A DNA stretch of 64,000 nucleotides from Lepidurus packardi (GCA_023053545.1 JAKZAN010000006.1:3787001-3851000), one strand, 5' to 3'. Counted from the stretch's first letter, positions 11,808 to 25,179 are shown. The notes: generated by a model from the letters alone, not told the origin. Numbers and translations: made by a program.

Positions 11808-14800
11808 AATTGGGAACCAGTTTCCGTCTAGGAATGCCTCGTGAAGGCGATGAGCTTTTCCAAGAAACCTAAACTTATCGTGTTAGAGTTTATTTTCTAA
11901 ATAATTAGTAACCTTTTAATATACGGCACCCAAAGGAATTGGGGAATGTATTACAGTAATCGGAAAAGTAACTTTTTGTTCGTAATAATATGATCCTTTT
12001 TGAAACTTCCATATTAAAGTTAAGTTGCCATTGTAACTTGTCTTCGTTAGTTCTATCTGAAGTGTATAAACTGCATTTCTTTTTAAGGGATGTGTTTACG
12101 CTAAGCATGTAAATATGATGGAAATGTGATCCGTGCTTATCAGGCGTCTCGTGGGGGTCGTTTAGGAGTCAAACCACAACTCAGTATGCGGCGTATAGAC
12201 CGAATTTCAGAAAGTTTAAATTTCTGTTGCTGTGAGCTTACGTGACTGGTCTTGTGACCAAAGAAAGCAGTAAAAATTCAGGCTATCGAGAAAAAGCCAG
12301 TAATATGACTGATTGCCTAGAAACTAAACCTAGTGACTTTTGACCACTGCTGCAACTCCTTTCTTGTAGGTTAGCCAGACCAGTATCTACAGAAGCTCTG
12401 CACTGAGCTCCAATGATTCTCAGCCATCTCGTACTTATCGCTGAGTAGCAGGCGGAAATTTTAGTGCTGTACATCGATTCGTCTTTCTGTAAAAAAAAAA
12501 AAGAAGTTCGTCGGATTAGTTTGCCCGTTCGCTTCTCTAGTCTTTTCACGTGACTGGAAACAGATGGTTGACTTCGTTTTGGCGAAGGCCGTTTAGACCT
12601 TTCGTTTACATCGCAACTACCGATTATGGCAGGTAAGTTGTATTTCTTTTATTAGATGTACTGTAGAGTTATTGGGTAATGTGCATTGGTTAGATATCGG
12701 CGAGTTCACGTGAAAAGACTTTACCTATATATATACAAAGGTAAAGTAGTACATAAGTATAACATGGACGGCTCGTTACCATAATCCAATGTTTACGACC
12801 AATGAGATTATGCAAGGCCAGAACAGTCGGACTTTAAAATACGGAATCCGGCAGTGCACTGTCAAGAATATAGGTAAAATGTAAAGCAATAGATGTCCTT
12901 AGCCGAAAGGAGAATAAGCCGAAGTCGAGAATGGTATAATTTATCATGTCTTATTCCGCGTACTGGACTGGGGAAATCCTCAACGCATCCGGTTTTAGTG
13001 TTGTAGCTGAAAGGCAGAGCTGCGAAACCCAGGTTTACTAGTTCATTCTTCCCAAAGGCGTAGTGAAGTTTGGACGCGAAATAGTCGCCAAGTTGCAGTC
13101 GAAGAAGATCGTATGACGTGGCAAAACGCCAATTTACCGTCTATTTGATTATTCATAGTCATGCAGACCAGTGTCCACCAGAAATCCTAGAATTAATGCA
13201 TCACTTCAAGTATTTGTGAGGACGTGAAATGTGAAGAGTTTTGACTCGAGCTACTCAGGAAGATATAAGCTCCAGTTTCCAGTTTGTAGTGTGTTTTGAA
13301 CGACAATCCCGTCCATTTGAATGACTTTTCCATCCACTGCATGGAAACTGCGGTAACACCTGTTACGTTCGGAGTTATTAAGGTATACAATACCTCCTTT
13401 AAATACAATGACATTACGACAGGTTTATGTTCTTTGAATAGCATTAAATCTGGCTGAATTTGTTTTAACGCAGTTGGAAAGATAGTGGAGAGAGACAAGT
13501 CGAGAATTGCAGGACAATGTATGAACAACTTCACATTACACACGCATAGGAATTACATTATGGTGCAACGTGCGTTTAGTCGTCCTAGAAAGCGAATTTC
13601 TCTTTCGGTCCTTATTGTCATGCCGTTTTTGCTTGTTTGTATTATTTTAATGGTGTTCGTAGACATTAAGGCTGGCTGCGTGTAGAACACGGGAACTCTT
13701 ATTAACTTAGCTCCTATATCCAGTCATTTGTATTCTCTGGTTCAGAAAAAAATCTAGCTTTGCTTACGTCAAGTCCCGTATTACTAGTCGGTTTTCTTTA
13801 CTGCCGATTTCGTAACTCGGACCGCTTTGCTGGCAAAACCGTATTTCCTTTTCGATACTAAGCGGGGTTCTCATCGCACCTAATTTTCCTATTTAGTTCC
13901 TCCATATAGAGTTAAACCCTGTGAATATTTAATGTGACCTGGATGATGTTACATATTCTTGGACAGTTTGTAATATGTTCATAATTCGCTTTTTTGTAGC
14001 TGTCATGGCTATACAACGCCCATAGAACGTGACATGGAATTCAGCCTGTTCCCTGGGGCATATGCGAAGTAAAGGAATATGCAAACTGGCGCCAGCCGGT
14101 TGGAGTGTGACATGATCTTGAAACACATTATGTACAGCTTTATTAATCACTCATTAAACCTGTTGCCTTACTATCCTTTTGTTCAAATAACTAATAGACA
14201 TACTGACTAAGGTCACGGCCTAATCGCTATATGGATTACGTTACGTGTTATAGCTTCTTGTTTTCTTCGCTAGAGAGCAAAGCGCAGCTATACCATAAGC
14301 TATTCCCATCATCTTTAGTCTTTTCATGAAAGTTATTGCATTATAAAAAAGACGTGTCCTCGGCGCATTACTTTCCAAGGCCAACTTGAACTTGCTTTGA
14401 AGATATGAAGACTTGCTTATGTTCTTTCCGCTCACTACTTGATGAGGGGAATCCCACCTAACAATGGTGATCTATAGCGAAGTTGCTCGCTTAACCGGTT
14501 CGTAGAATTTTAAGATCAGGTTCTTTTATTTTTGTTGGTGCAGTCTCCCCTTTTAAGGGCTATCTGTCTCGGTTGGCCAGCAATAGTTGTTATAATATAC
14601 GAACGTGCTATAAGCTGTTTTTATATATTCTTATCAGTTGGCATGCAATTTTGTTGGTTTTCTTTAAAATGACGTCCGTGAGTCAAAGCCAACCTTGCTT
14701 GTTATGTTAGTGAGTGCTGCCTTTCTGTAGTGAAGAGCCCACAGGAAAGAATGCGCAGGAAAGAGCGAGCTCAAATAATGATTTTTAATTTGGTCATCAT

Positions 14801-15674
14801 TTTAGCTCGTTATAAAGGGGCCACGATTAGTTTTAGGAGCTACATTCGCTTGTAATCGCAGTTTCGACTTATGCAACTTTATGAGATTTACTCGCCACCT
14901 TTATATAAAGGTTTTCTTCATTTTCGTTTTATGTTAGAAGGCGCCCAGTCATGTTTCTCACGCTGTGTAGTGCGTATATAATGTAAAATAACTTACCTCG
15001 GGCTTGTTTGAGCTTCAAGATAGCTTGACGTGTGGGTGCGTCAATAAGGAATAGCTCCGCCCTCTTGTGGCTCTACTTCGAGCGATTGCGTCAGTGACTT
15101 GCTTTGGGCTACAAAGTTGAGGTTTGTCGGACACCTGCTGCTACACAGTTGAAGCGAATTCAGTTGTACTTCACTTGCTCTGCGTAGTCCCAGCATTATT
15201 GGGTTTACCATTTTACCCTAAATAACACTTCGGAATTATTTAATTGGGTTTCATTTTAAAGCGAACAAGCCATATTTGCAAAACAATTCTGCTAGTTAGT
15301 TGTGTAGAAGAATTTCTAAAACCGTAAGTTTTTACTCTCATAACCTAGCTGTCCGATTTACACAAGTTTATCAATGTTTTTGCTCTAATCAACAAATCTC
15401 CAACTTATCACAAGATTGCATTAAAGTTGAAACTTCATGCCGATGCGTCAACAGCTGTAAAAAATGCACAAGCGATAAGATTTCTTAGTGAATATCATTT
15501 CCTTTGCCTGAATGCTTTTTGAAACGTTATTAATTAAAGGTTAACTTTCAAATAAATGTTTGATTTAATTCTAATGAGAAATTTTTACTATCTATTCTTT
15601 CTCCATAGATCTTTCTAGGTTCTACGAAGTGAAGTGGAGCTCGTGTTTCCTATACGGCATGTTTTAAGGAAACC
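11808..15674. other. Gene-poor interval
   Basis: Nearly 4 kb with no gene I can support. The only item of note is a 41-codon frame at 13560-13685: a basic N-terminus (RAFSRPRKR) followed by one hydrophobic span (VLIVMPFLLVCIILMVFV). It could be a small membrane protein or chance. The region just before 15675 is the promoter and 5' UTR of the IkappaB-like gene. Confidence 0.45.
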
Positions 15675-18600
15675 ATGGAGGTGAAAATGATCCCGGTTGA
15701 ATCCGTAGTCATCGGACGAAGTTTACGTCACCCTCACCCTGCTGTCAAGAACAATTCATCGGCTGAAGTGCAAGAGAAAAACAGTGTTCTTCGAGATTTG
15801 CCTGATATCTTTCAACTTGCAGATATGGCATCCAACTTATCCTTAAAAGACGGATTTAACTCTGCCACCTTTCGGTCGTTTTCCCCCGAAAATGCAAGCA
15901 ACGTAGCAGAAGAGCAACAGCCTCATTCAGCCTGCGTTATTCGAGGACCCGTTAACACTCAAAACAGTGATGAAAACATAATTTGCAAGCCAAAAGTTTC
16001 AGCGGCATTGCCCACTGCTCATACAAGTGCCAATAAGCTCAACAATGCCCGCCCCGTCGCCGGAAAAAAGGCTGTGGAAGAGTCCGAGTTGATAGCGTTT
16101 TGTCGCTCATTCTTCGAGCAAGCGGAAAGCCGAATTTTGCGATTTTTGCGGCCGCATATCAAAACCCCACATCCGGATAAGGAACTAAAAGTTCTTAAAG
16201 CCCGCGTGCACGCATTACTATGTCTATACTTAAAAGAGGCCGTGCAGCGGGGTATGTTGTCCTTATTTTTCGATGCTTTCCGTTCGGATAACAAAATCTT
16301 GGAATTTATTCACCTGCTTTGGCACAACATAAGGCAACGTCAAGACAACTCCGAAAGGGGAATTGGTAATGTGAATAACGTAGCTACTGCTATTACCAAG
16401 ACAACTGACAAGCCTCGTTTGATTGACCGTGGAATCCATGACCGAACCAAAACTTCTTCCCAATTCCGTTATTATCCGTACGGGCAGAACACATCAGGAG
16501 AGGACCGTGATCAATATCAGGTAAACATAGAACAAAAAGTTGCAAGCGTTTTAGTAACAAGCTCCTAACCTTTTAAGTCTAATAAGCATCATGACCGCCT
16601 TAAATTTATTTTAAGGTTCGAAATATTGTCGGACCGATGCAACAGATTTGCTTGCAACCTTCTCTTGTGGAGCTGCAGGCGATGCAAAATCAGCATGGAT
16701 CAACCCGAAATGTTGAACCCAGTAAAGGTTCAGGACTTGACCTAGGCGACTTGAGCTTGGCGGACGACATGGTACGGAAACTGGTTAACTTACAGCAAGA
16801 TTAAGCGGTTCTTCTTACGTCCTTCTTTCTTTTCTGTTTTTCTTTTCTTCTAATAGATTCTTGAAAATATCACCCTGCTATGCAGTTTACCGGAGATTTT
16901 CCCGGATTTGAACGAAGAGGATAGTCCTTTTGATATTTACAATTTCATTCAAACCGCTTGTAAAGATCCCGAGATACTAGCTAGCGTTCTAAAAGAAGTC
17001 GGAGCAACGGAAGGCCAGAATAATTCACCCGAGCCAAGTTCAAATCCACGAGCCCCTACTTCGCCCTTTAATCCCGATTCTGAGAACCAAGGAATCTATG
17101 ACTACCTTGCCCACTTTGCAGACAGCAAAATGAACCCTGCTTCCTTGGCATCGAATTTCGAGCAAGTACGAATGAGTACGTCAAACTTCAAGCCTACGCC
17201 ACCTAAAATTGAAGAGAGGCCCTTTGAGATGTACGATAATCAAAAACGACCCGTTAGTGTTCCTTCGCCCACTACTTCGGCTTCGTCAGGTTCGCCGGGT
17301 TCCTCCCGTTTTTGGGCCTACGACGATTCTCGAGATGCATCTCCTTTTCAGACACAAAACCACCTGTTTGTAGTAGACACTCTCCAGAACATGAAGTCAG
17401 AGTTATATAACCAAAACAGTCCACAGACTGCTCCTTTTAGTGTGTATTCCAATGATCAGCGGTCCACCCCGGGAAGTCCTATTGCAGGATTCACACCTTT
17501 GTTAGATCATTCACCCGTGCAAGGATTAGGGGGAGACGCTTACACTCGTAGTCCTCAAGCAGGTCAACTTGAAAGTCCAGCACCACCTTCGCCTGAGCAG
17601 CGGTCAAATTTCGTCCCGTTCCGAGCGCAGAATGTACCAAGTTCGTCTCTAGCTCGGGTGCCATCGTATGAAAAAGTTGCCAGAATTCGTCCCCCGTTTC
17701 AGTTTAAGATTTCCGAGCCTTTACGTTTTAACACTGCGACTGCGGAAATCCAGGCACGTTTAGATCCTATTAAGAAAGAAAACGCGTTACGAGCAGCCGC
17801 TAAACTGACTAATGATGATCTTCTAGCTCCGGATAAAGACGGGGACACGTAAGTGATTGTTAAAGGCTTATGTTGCTTACCGAGGGTTATTTTTTTATGA
17901 TCTATTTTTTTAATATTAGGAAATTAATGGTTGTATGCGCAAGCCCAAACTGCGCTTTAGAAGAAGTATACGCTATTGTGGAAAGAGCCAAATGCTGTCC
18001 TTCAGCATTCGAAGCGCTCAATGAAGGAGTGGTTAGTATACAAAACTCGCTTCTAAAAATCTAGGTTAAGGCTAATAAAATGTATTCTACTTAGACGGCC
18101 TTATTTATGGCAGTGCAGTTCAAGCGAGCGTTAATTGCTGGTTATGTGGCGGAAACTATGGTCAAACTTGGTTTAGATTTGAATAAAACGTTTGGCCAAG
18201 GCAACCAACTCATACATCGCTTTGCTTCCAGAGGTGACGAACACGCTCCTTGTTTGGAATATTTGCTCCGCATTAAAACAACAGCAGGAAAGCCCGTATT
18301 TAAGTTGGATGCTGTTAATCATAACGGTAGATAAATTGAGCTCATTTATGTCACTGTATCACTAACTGAAAAACTATAAATTTTTATAGGTAGGTCAGCT
18401 TTACATGAGGCGGTACTAGCTCATGGCTTGCCCGCACCCCGTTCTGTGCCCTGCTTTCAAGTTATTGAATTATTAATTAAGCATGGGGCCAATGCCTCCC
18501 AACCGGTAAGATTATGTCATAATGAAGATAAGGATTTAATGTTTGTATATTGTAGGAGTCGACAGGCGGGAAAAGCCCGGTTCATATCGTAGTAGAGAAA

Positions 18601-18932
18601 CGAGACCCTGAACTGTTGAAGCACATTTTACGATGCGCACCTGAAGCTGCTAATGCCGTAATGTACAACAAAAACACACCTTTGCATTCCGCAGCAACTT
18701 TGCGAGAAGCTACTGAGGAAGACCAACTGATTCTTGTGCATATACTTTTGCAAGCCGGCGCGGATAAAAAGATGCGCAATGCCCAAAAGAAACTACCAAT
18801 CGAACTGGTTGCTCAAGACAGACAGAAGGTATATTGCTAATTAAATTGCTATTGCTAAAGTTTGAATAACCCCTTTCTTTTTCTTACAAGGTCAAGGGAC
18901 TATTGCAAGCTCGTCCCAAAGCCAGGAACTAA
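15675..18932 (+). CDS. Nuclear IkappaB-like ankyrin protein (IkappaB-zeta/NFKBIZ type)
   Basis: This is a long protein (roughly 900 residues) whose last third is an ankyrin domain most like the atypical nuclear IkappaBs (NFKBIZ, NFKBID, BCL3), which bind NF-kappaB in the nucleus and modulate transcription. The domain opens with APDKDGDT (human IkappaB-zeta has DADGDT) near 17830. It continues with TALFMAVQ, HNGRSALHEAVLAH, LLIKHGANAS, GKSPVHIVVEKRDPELL and NTPLHSAATL, and ends just after QAGADKKMRN. The start ATG sits in a good context (accATGG). The N-terminal part has a helical block (ESELIAFCRSFFEQAE to LLWHNIRQRQ, 16080-16340) and the centre is a Ser/Pro-rich disordered region (17030-17640) suited to transactivation. 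Introns are short and in phase. Assignment to one vertebrate paralogue is an inference. Confidence 0.85.
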
Positions 18933-21763
18933 CTTTTGTGTATGTTTCATTTAGCCAGAATAATAGAAGTAAGATAGTTAGAACCCTTCTTATATTGTGT
19001 CGCTGTTTTTATTACATGTCACTTGTAAACCTGTTTAACGAGAAAAAAAATGCGAAAGTTATTATTTTATTTCATTTTTTACGAGTTGCTTTCTTCTGTC
19101 GTGATTTGCCTGCAAGGAAGAGTGTGTTCGGAGACATGGTGAGGCTCCTTTGTCTTTATACGGTGCATTGCATTCTATGGACCGTCGTATTGTGGTCTAT
19201 TTTTAGAGGTTGATAAAACATTCTAGCTGACACGAGTGAATCTGAGTGGAGACATTGTGTCTGGAGTAAATAAATATGGTGTACTGCGTATGCGAACATG
19301 CTCTCGTTTACCAATTTGGTTTGAGACAGAGATATAGCAGCCAAGTTTCACATTATACTGTGCTATGAAAGCCAGACACTTTCTAACAGGGTGTTGTGTG
19401 TGTGTCTTTACGTTGTCAAAAAAGAACTGGAAATTTGACACAAGCATTCAACTTTTGTGTATCTGTTTCGTATTGGTCGTACTGTGCTGACGTTATGCCT
19501 TTTCTCATGTGTTACACGAATTTATGCAGCGCCTGTAACGTGTGCGTCAACTTGAGAAATTGGAACATCTGCACTACTTTTATTCTTCGCAAAGCAATGG
19601 AGATTTTTTTCAAGGTCATCGGAGGGTTTTCTATTGTTAGTGTCAGTCTGTATTACAGATAGCTGTAATAGCAGATCAGTGGCAAATGATGCTTAAACGT
19701 ATCTATAGTGTAGAACTCTATAATGTCGTGTTTGCACATAATTTTTGTCATGCTTTTTTAAGCTCTTTCTAGCTTGGATGTGCTGGGTTCAAATGCCGTG
19801 CAAATTAGTCCTCTCTTCAAATGATTGTTTTACTTTTGTCTTGCGTATTAGTTAATCCCAACCTCCAACTACATCTATCGTTTTCCTTTTAGCCAATTAT
19901 TGCTTTCGCCGTCCCTGTAACCTCTGATGTGTGATTCAGCTTTGCCAAAACCTCAAGGGTTAACTCTGGGACGGCTCTTTACAGCTTCGAGGAGTTACTT
20001 TCTAGCACACAATAACGTGTTCCCGTAGCACCTTTTTCATGTTTGATTTTGGTGCAGAATATTTAAGTTTGTACAATGCTGACTCAGCTCCGTTTCTCAT
20101 AAATCTAGAGCTCGGTATTCGAAAAGTATACAAGTAATTGGATAGCAACAAAACTATATAGCCAGGCACAATTAAGTGATGCGGTTTTTAACTGGATATA
20201 TCTACAGTGAAAATCGGTTAATACTACAGCGAAGGGACGGAAATAGTTTTCGTATTAAAAGGAATTCTTGGTAACAGACATATGCAAAAAACCTAGTTAA
20301 TAAAAAAATAAAGAGAACAGAGTTAATATTCAAGTTTCTACTATACATTTTAAAGCACAATTAATACATTTTAAAGCATTTCAATAGACTCTAAATAAAA
20401 ATTAAATGCTTTACTGTCCACAGACTGTTGAGGCGAGAAAGACAAAAATTTGAACTTAAGTCAGGGATGGCTCTTCAACCCTTCACAGTGGCAGAGGGAG
20501 ACGGCTGGTGAGAAGACAAAAATATTTTGTCGTTCAAAAATATGTCGTTCCTCCGAGACGCGAAATTTTTTCGTGTTAAGTGGTTTTTGTTTCGTGTTAA
20601 AAGGAAACAAATGCACGGAACTACATAGTGTTTTGTCCGGACCGAAATACCATTTTCTGTTAACAGTTTTTTTCGTTCTAAGTAGTTTTAACTGTATATG
20701 CTAAATTTCCGTATTTGTTTCAGAATTTTATCATTGATTTATGAGGTTTACGATTTTCCGTTGGTAATTTTGCTAGTGAACGAGAGAAACAATCCTAAAA
20801 TGTGATAGAAAAGGAAGAATGAGATACGTATACCCATACTTTCTTTCCTATCACATTTTAGGGTAATAACTCTGTTTGAGTTTAATTTTACCATAACGTT
20901 AAACTTTTTATTTTTCATTCACCTTAACGTTAATGTACTTAAAGTCGAAGTGCCTCTTATTGTGCTTAATTCCTTTTTTTATTTATTTCAATCGTATTTG
21001 ATGCGTATGCACACCTGTTAAACTGCGCCGAGTCTCTCTTTCTATGCAGGTTCGGCATGTCATGAGACATTTAGTGTACAATAAATATTTGCTTCTTATT
21101 GCTCTTATCATTTATTTATTTTTTTCTTCTTTTTTGCAATGCGCGTGAGCAAAGTGACATTATCCTCGTCATCTTTTTCGATTTTTTTAAGAAATACTTT
21201 TATTTTTGCTTTTTCTTACAAGTTTAGCTGGCTAAGGTCAATCAGATTACGAAGTTAAGCACGCAATGCAAAGTAAATACGCAAGCTCAGGAATTCACGA
21301 GAGAAACGGAAGGCCAGATCAAAGAGAAGAGATTCTGGATCTGATTGTGAATCAAAACATAAAAAAAGGTTTTCAATGAGTAAGTTTTAGATTACCAAAG
21401 GAGAAGGAAGTAAAAGCGTGGGGGAAAAATTATGAAAAAGCGAAGCATTGAACGTAAAAGTATTGATCTTTTCTTCTTCCAAATGTAATTCCGTTCTATT
21501 AAGCTCTATTTAAAAAGTGCTGCATTCAATAAAGGAGCAGATTGAAAGTATCACATATCTTATAGCAAGCATTTCTTATTTGATATAAAGAAAGCAAGGT
21601 TCAAAGACTACTTTTATAAGCGTGAAAAACCGTTTGCTACGTTGTCTGCTGCCATCGTTGAACTTGCGCAGTTGCCAAAGGAAAGGCAACGAGTTTGGAG
21701 TCTTCCAGCTCAAAAGTGACGCTCTTTTATCCGCTTTCTCAGGTTAACAAACTTGTAGCAGAT
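18933..21763. other. Intergenic region with one long hairpin
   Basis: About 2.8 kb of AT-rich spacer. The notable element is the inverted repeat at 20794-20862, listed separately. The end of the region contains an open stretch in frame with the next gene (21672-21763, encoding SSSSKVTLFYPLSQVNKLVAD just before its first ATG), so that gene may start further upstream through an unseen exon. Confidence 0.45.
20794..20862. repeat. 69-nt imperfect inverted repeat (hairpin)
   Basis: The two ends are exact inverted copies over 15 bases (cctaaaatgtgatag against ctatcacattttagg). Pairing then continues inward for about 15 more positions with A-C and A-A mismatches and one G-U, leaving a small self-complementary tip around tacgta. 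The size and spaced mismatches fit an animal microRNA precursor, but a fold-back element relic would look the same. Confidence 0.7.
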
Positions 21764-22538
21764 ATGGTAATGTATTTTCATTTGTTTAAGGATGAAAGTT
21801 TCAAGTTTTCTTGGAGTGATTGTATAACAATACACCCTTTCTGCACAATTCAGTATATATTATAGCTTGTAATTTGTTGCTACGTTTATATTGCAGGAGT
21901 TCTTGTCAGGTTTAACCTTGATGTTGTTCATCATGGAGTTTTACCATGTTATCACCCACACAGTAGTGCTGTGCGGCTGTCGGCTGTTACCACGCAGGGA
22001 TTTAGTCAAAGTTCGCGTGTACTTTCTCATAGACACGTTCACGGTTGCACTCACAGCGTTTCTCGTGACAGGAAAATATTGGCTGCTTGCCACGCTGCAA
22101 ATTATCCAGCATCTGACCTATTTTTTTACGTGGGACGAAGCGTCGTTCACTAGAAAAGTATTGGAACGTTCAGGGATAATCTCGGTTACTGAAATTATAA
22201 ATGAAAACTAGGTAATTAGTTGGAGCTCCTTGGATTGGAAAAAAAGTCGTTTACAATGGGATCTCGTGTTGGGTAAGAATATTATTAGCTTATGTTATAT
22301 CAAAATCGTCAAATGAACTAATATCTTAGGTACCAGTTTTGACATTGCGGTACATGCTGTGAATGTCTGGTATTTGGCCATGTATCACTTGTCGCTCAAA
22401 GAGGTGTTATTTTCCACCATAGTCGTTGGGGTTCTAGTCCAAGTGATTTTATTTAACCCTAAATTGGCATGGTCGAATCCTTCTAATATACCGGCATGGG
22501 TCCAGCGCCGGGTGCAGGCAGAAACGAAAGCTGATTAA
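21764..22538 (+). CDS. Unidentified multi-pass membrane protein
   Basis: I do not recognise the family. Exons 21764-21766 (ATG only, or the end of a longer exon), 21897-22157, 22212-22272 and 22330-22538 join in phase through introns of 130, 54 and 57 bases. The product of about 177 residues has four to five hydrophobic segments: MEFLSGLTLMLFIMEFYHVI, FLIDTFTVALTAFLVTG, WLLATLQIIQHLTYFF, FDIAVHAVNVWYLAMYH and VLFSTIVVGVLVQVILF. The tail is polar (VQRRVQAETKAD). The continuous open frame 5' of the ATG suggests the true start could lie upstream. It lies 620 bases before the TMEM145-type gene on the same strand; whether the two are functionally linked cannot be told. Confidence 0.7.
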
Positions 22539-23157
22539 ATTGGCTTGGAGCACCTACTCGTTTTAAGCCGTTTCTAGTTTACACCCTTTAATCTTTCCCT
22601 TCTTGTTCCTCCGAAAAGATTTCTTCCCATTTCAAGTCGTTTTCCAAAATTATAGCGTCCATCATTAAGTAAACTCTACAGTACCTGATGAAAAGGGCTT
22701 CCTTTGTTCTACTAATGGTTCCCAGTAACTTTAGAATGAATAAGGCGATTTTGAATACATTTTACTGATGTGATGAATAACGTAAAGCGAACGAAAAATT
22801 AACTCTCGTGTAGATGCGTGCGGCTTTTCGTTACTGGGTTTTAGTGTTTCCTTTGCGTGGGGTGGAGTGGACCCTACCAAAGGTGAAATGGGCCGTACTT
22901 CATACATTATTGTTAGGTGTTGGACCCTTTCGAGTTTGTGTTGCCACCTGGTCTCCATAGAAACCTTGGGCAACCTATGACGTGCCTGCCAGTGAACTCG
23001 ACACCCAATGTTACCTATTTGGCGAACTGTATCCGTGCACCTGCTTAGCACAAGCGCCCGCGATGATTACTTACATGGAGAGGATTGTGTGATTTGGAAG
23101 AATTTTCGTGAGCGGGTACTACTGCTTTCAGCAGTAAAGTATAGAACTGATTAAGGT
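22539..23157. other. Intergenic region, no gene seen
   Basis: About 620 bases between two plus-strand membrane-protein genes. The minus-strand frames here are unsupported by splice sites or similarity. Confidence 0.45.
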
Positions 23158-25179
23158 ATGTGTATACTTCTCGCCTTGCTTCTATTATCCGCCGTGTTGT
23201 TGGTAGAGTCAAAAATCGTCCAGGGAGAATTGAAAACACACGAAGTACGTTACATGACACCAATGTCCGTTTTCTTAAATATTAGAAGCACTACTTAATT
23301 TCTCTAAAACAGACATGGGCTTTTCTTGCTCGCTTTTGTTTCCTTTCCATGGATGGTCAGTTCAGCTATGAAATAGAATACGACTTGGTAACGGAAGCCA
23401 AAACGATTTTTATTTCCTGAATCACTGAGTTTATTTATATTTGGTGAATTTAACAGAATAATGCCGTTTACAAGTTGTTGCTCTACTATGATACATCGGA
23501 TCAGTGGCCTTCAGTTTATGGTACTACAAAGGTATAATGCGAAGTGAAAACCGGCAAAGACGGAAATTTACATGCAACGTTGAATTGTTCCCCTCTGATT
23601 GCTTTTTAGACATGCGAAGAAAAAGAATCCATACTTCAACTTGAAAATAACCAGATTGTTAATCTAACCACGTCGTTCAGAGCAGCGGGATGTGATATTG
23701 TTCGATTGCATGGAGACCGCGCCTTATACAGATGCTCTGGCAATCGAACTTTTCGCACAGCCAGAGAGCGATGGTGGTATATTGCAGTTTCCAATTGCCA
23801 GAGCACTCGGGTAAATCAATTTAACTCATGACCAAATCAGTTTTCATCCCTTAACGGCAAACGTGAGTGAAGGGCTTAAATATGAAGTATCGATTTTTGA
23901 TGACCAATGGAGAACCAGGTGACATTTGGTTCCGACACTACTCAGCCGATGAATTCTGTACGCAGCTAAAAACTGTTGCCGCCTTTTCAGAAATCTTATG
24001 ATAACACGGATTTTATAGATATTCTTCAAATGCTTTTGGGGTTCACTGGCGTTCAGGCTATTCTGTGTGCTGTGTCAACGTACTGCGGAGGTACTTATTT
24101 ACCTAGCCTCAAGTGATACTTTCATAGACTTTGTGTTTACAATAGTACGTTTACGAAGGAAACAGATGCTTCATAGTACCTACAAGTTGTTTGTCGTTTC
24201 GGTTTACTGTCAGTTACTTGGCTTGCTCTTTTTAACTGTAGCGTATGGTCGCTATGCTCATACTGGGTATTTAAGCTCAGCGGGTAGAGTTTTTGGTACA
24301 CAGTCGCTAATTCAAACGATGGAGTTATAATAAACTTATGTGCCATGCTTAGGACGCATTATGGAAGCTAGTGCCGAATGGTTCCTGTTGTTGGTACTTG
24401 TTCTGCTTGGTAAAGGCTTCACAGTCACAAGAGGCCGGCTAAGAGCGGTTTCATTGATCAAAATTACTGCGTTTATGAGTACCTATACGGTCACGTACAT
24501 TGCCTTATTTACATATGAGAGACTGGTATCATCACTTACTTTCTCCTCAATCATGTTTAATCAATATTTGTCTTTTAACTTGGCAGTACTTCGATCCCGG
24601 CAGAGTGCTTTACATGTACGAAAGCCCAGCCGGCTATGGGTTATTAGCATTGCGATTAGTCGGATGGGGGATGTTCGTGTATGCCACAGCTTTCACGCTT
24701 AAACACTACCCGGAGAAAAATGGCTTCTACCTACCTTTCTTTTTCTTCGCATCTCTGTGGTTCGTGTCCGGGCCAGTTATCATCATCATTGCTAACCACA
24801 TCGTCGATAAGTGGGCTCGAGAGAAGTCTATGATGGGAGTGGAGCACTCCGTCACTCTTATAGGACATCTTTCCTTCTTGGTATAAAAAAAGATTAAAAA
24901 ATTAAAAACTTCACTCATTTGTTTCTTTAGCTGCTTACGAGGCCTTCCGTCGCCAATCGCAACTTCCCGTACCATGTTCGCACTTCACAAATTGGAGTAA
25001 TGTTGGCAAAAGAAGAAGGCCCCTCTCCTTTGGATAATTTCCCTCATCACACGTATGCCGTGAATTCGCAAAATGGTGTGCACACAAGACCGGAGAATGG
25101 TTCAGGCGTGTATGCCATTTGCCGACCCAGTTTTGATCTCAATCCTAACGTTACTGTCAAACCTATTGAGGACCAATGA
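23158..25179 (+). CDS. TMEM145: TMEM145/GPR180 family seven-pass membrane protein
   Basis: The family (intimal thickness-related receptor/IRP, GOLD-like ectodomain plus seven spans) includes TMEM145 and GPR180. The ATG opens a clean signal peptide (MCILLALLLLSAVLLVES). Short exons then give TWAFLARFCFL, LLLYYDTSDQWPSVY, NQIVNLTTSF, ARERWWYIAVSNCQ and FMTNGEPGDIWFRHYSADEF. The last joins across a 57-base intron to YILQML, matching the family motif ADEFYIL. The membrane domain contains LLGKGFTVTRGRL, YMYESPAGYGLL and DKWAREK, nearly identical to vertebrate TMEM145, followed by RPSVANRNFPYHVRTSQIG. The stop is at 25177-25179. TMEM145 is a closer match than GPR180, but an ancestral co-orthologue is possible. 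Confidence 0.93.

Noticed and set aside
13560-13685. 41-codon frame with a single hydrophobic span
   Set aside because: Too short and isolated to call; mentioned only in the gene-poor interval entry.
19770-19805. ggttcaaatgcc resembling a tRNA B box
   Set aside because: No matching A box or cloverleaf arms upstream.
21229-21300. gaagttaagca word resembling the internal promoter of 5S rRNA
   Set aside because: Only about 11 bases match; the flanking sequence does not follow 5S rRNA, so neither a gene nor a 5S-derived SINE can be supported.
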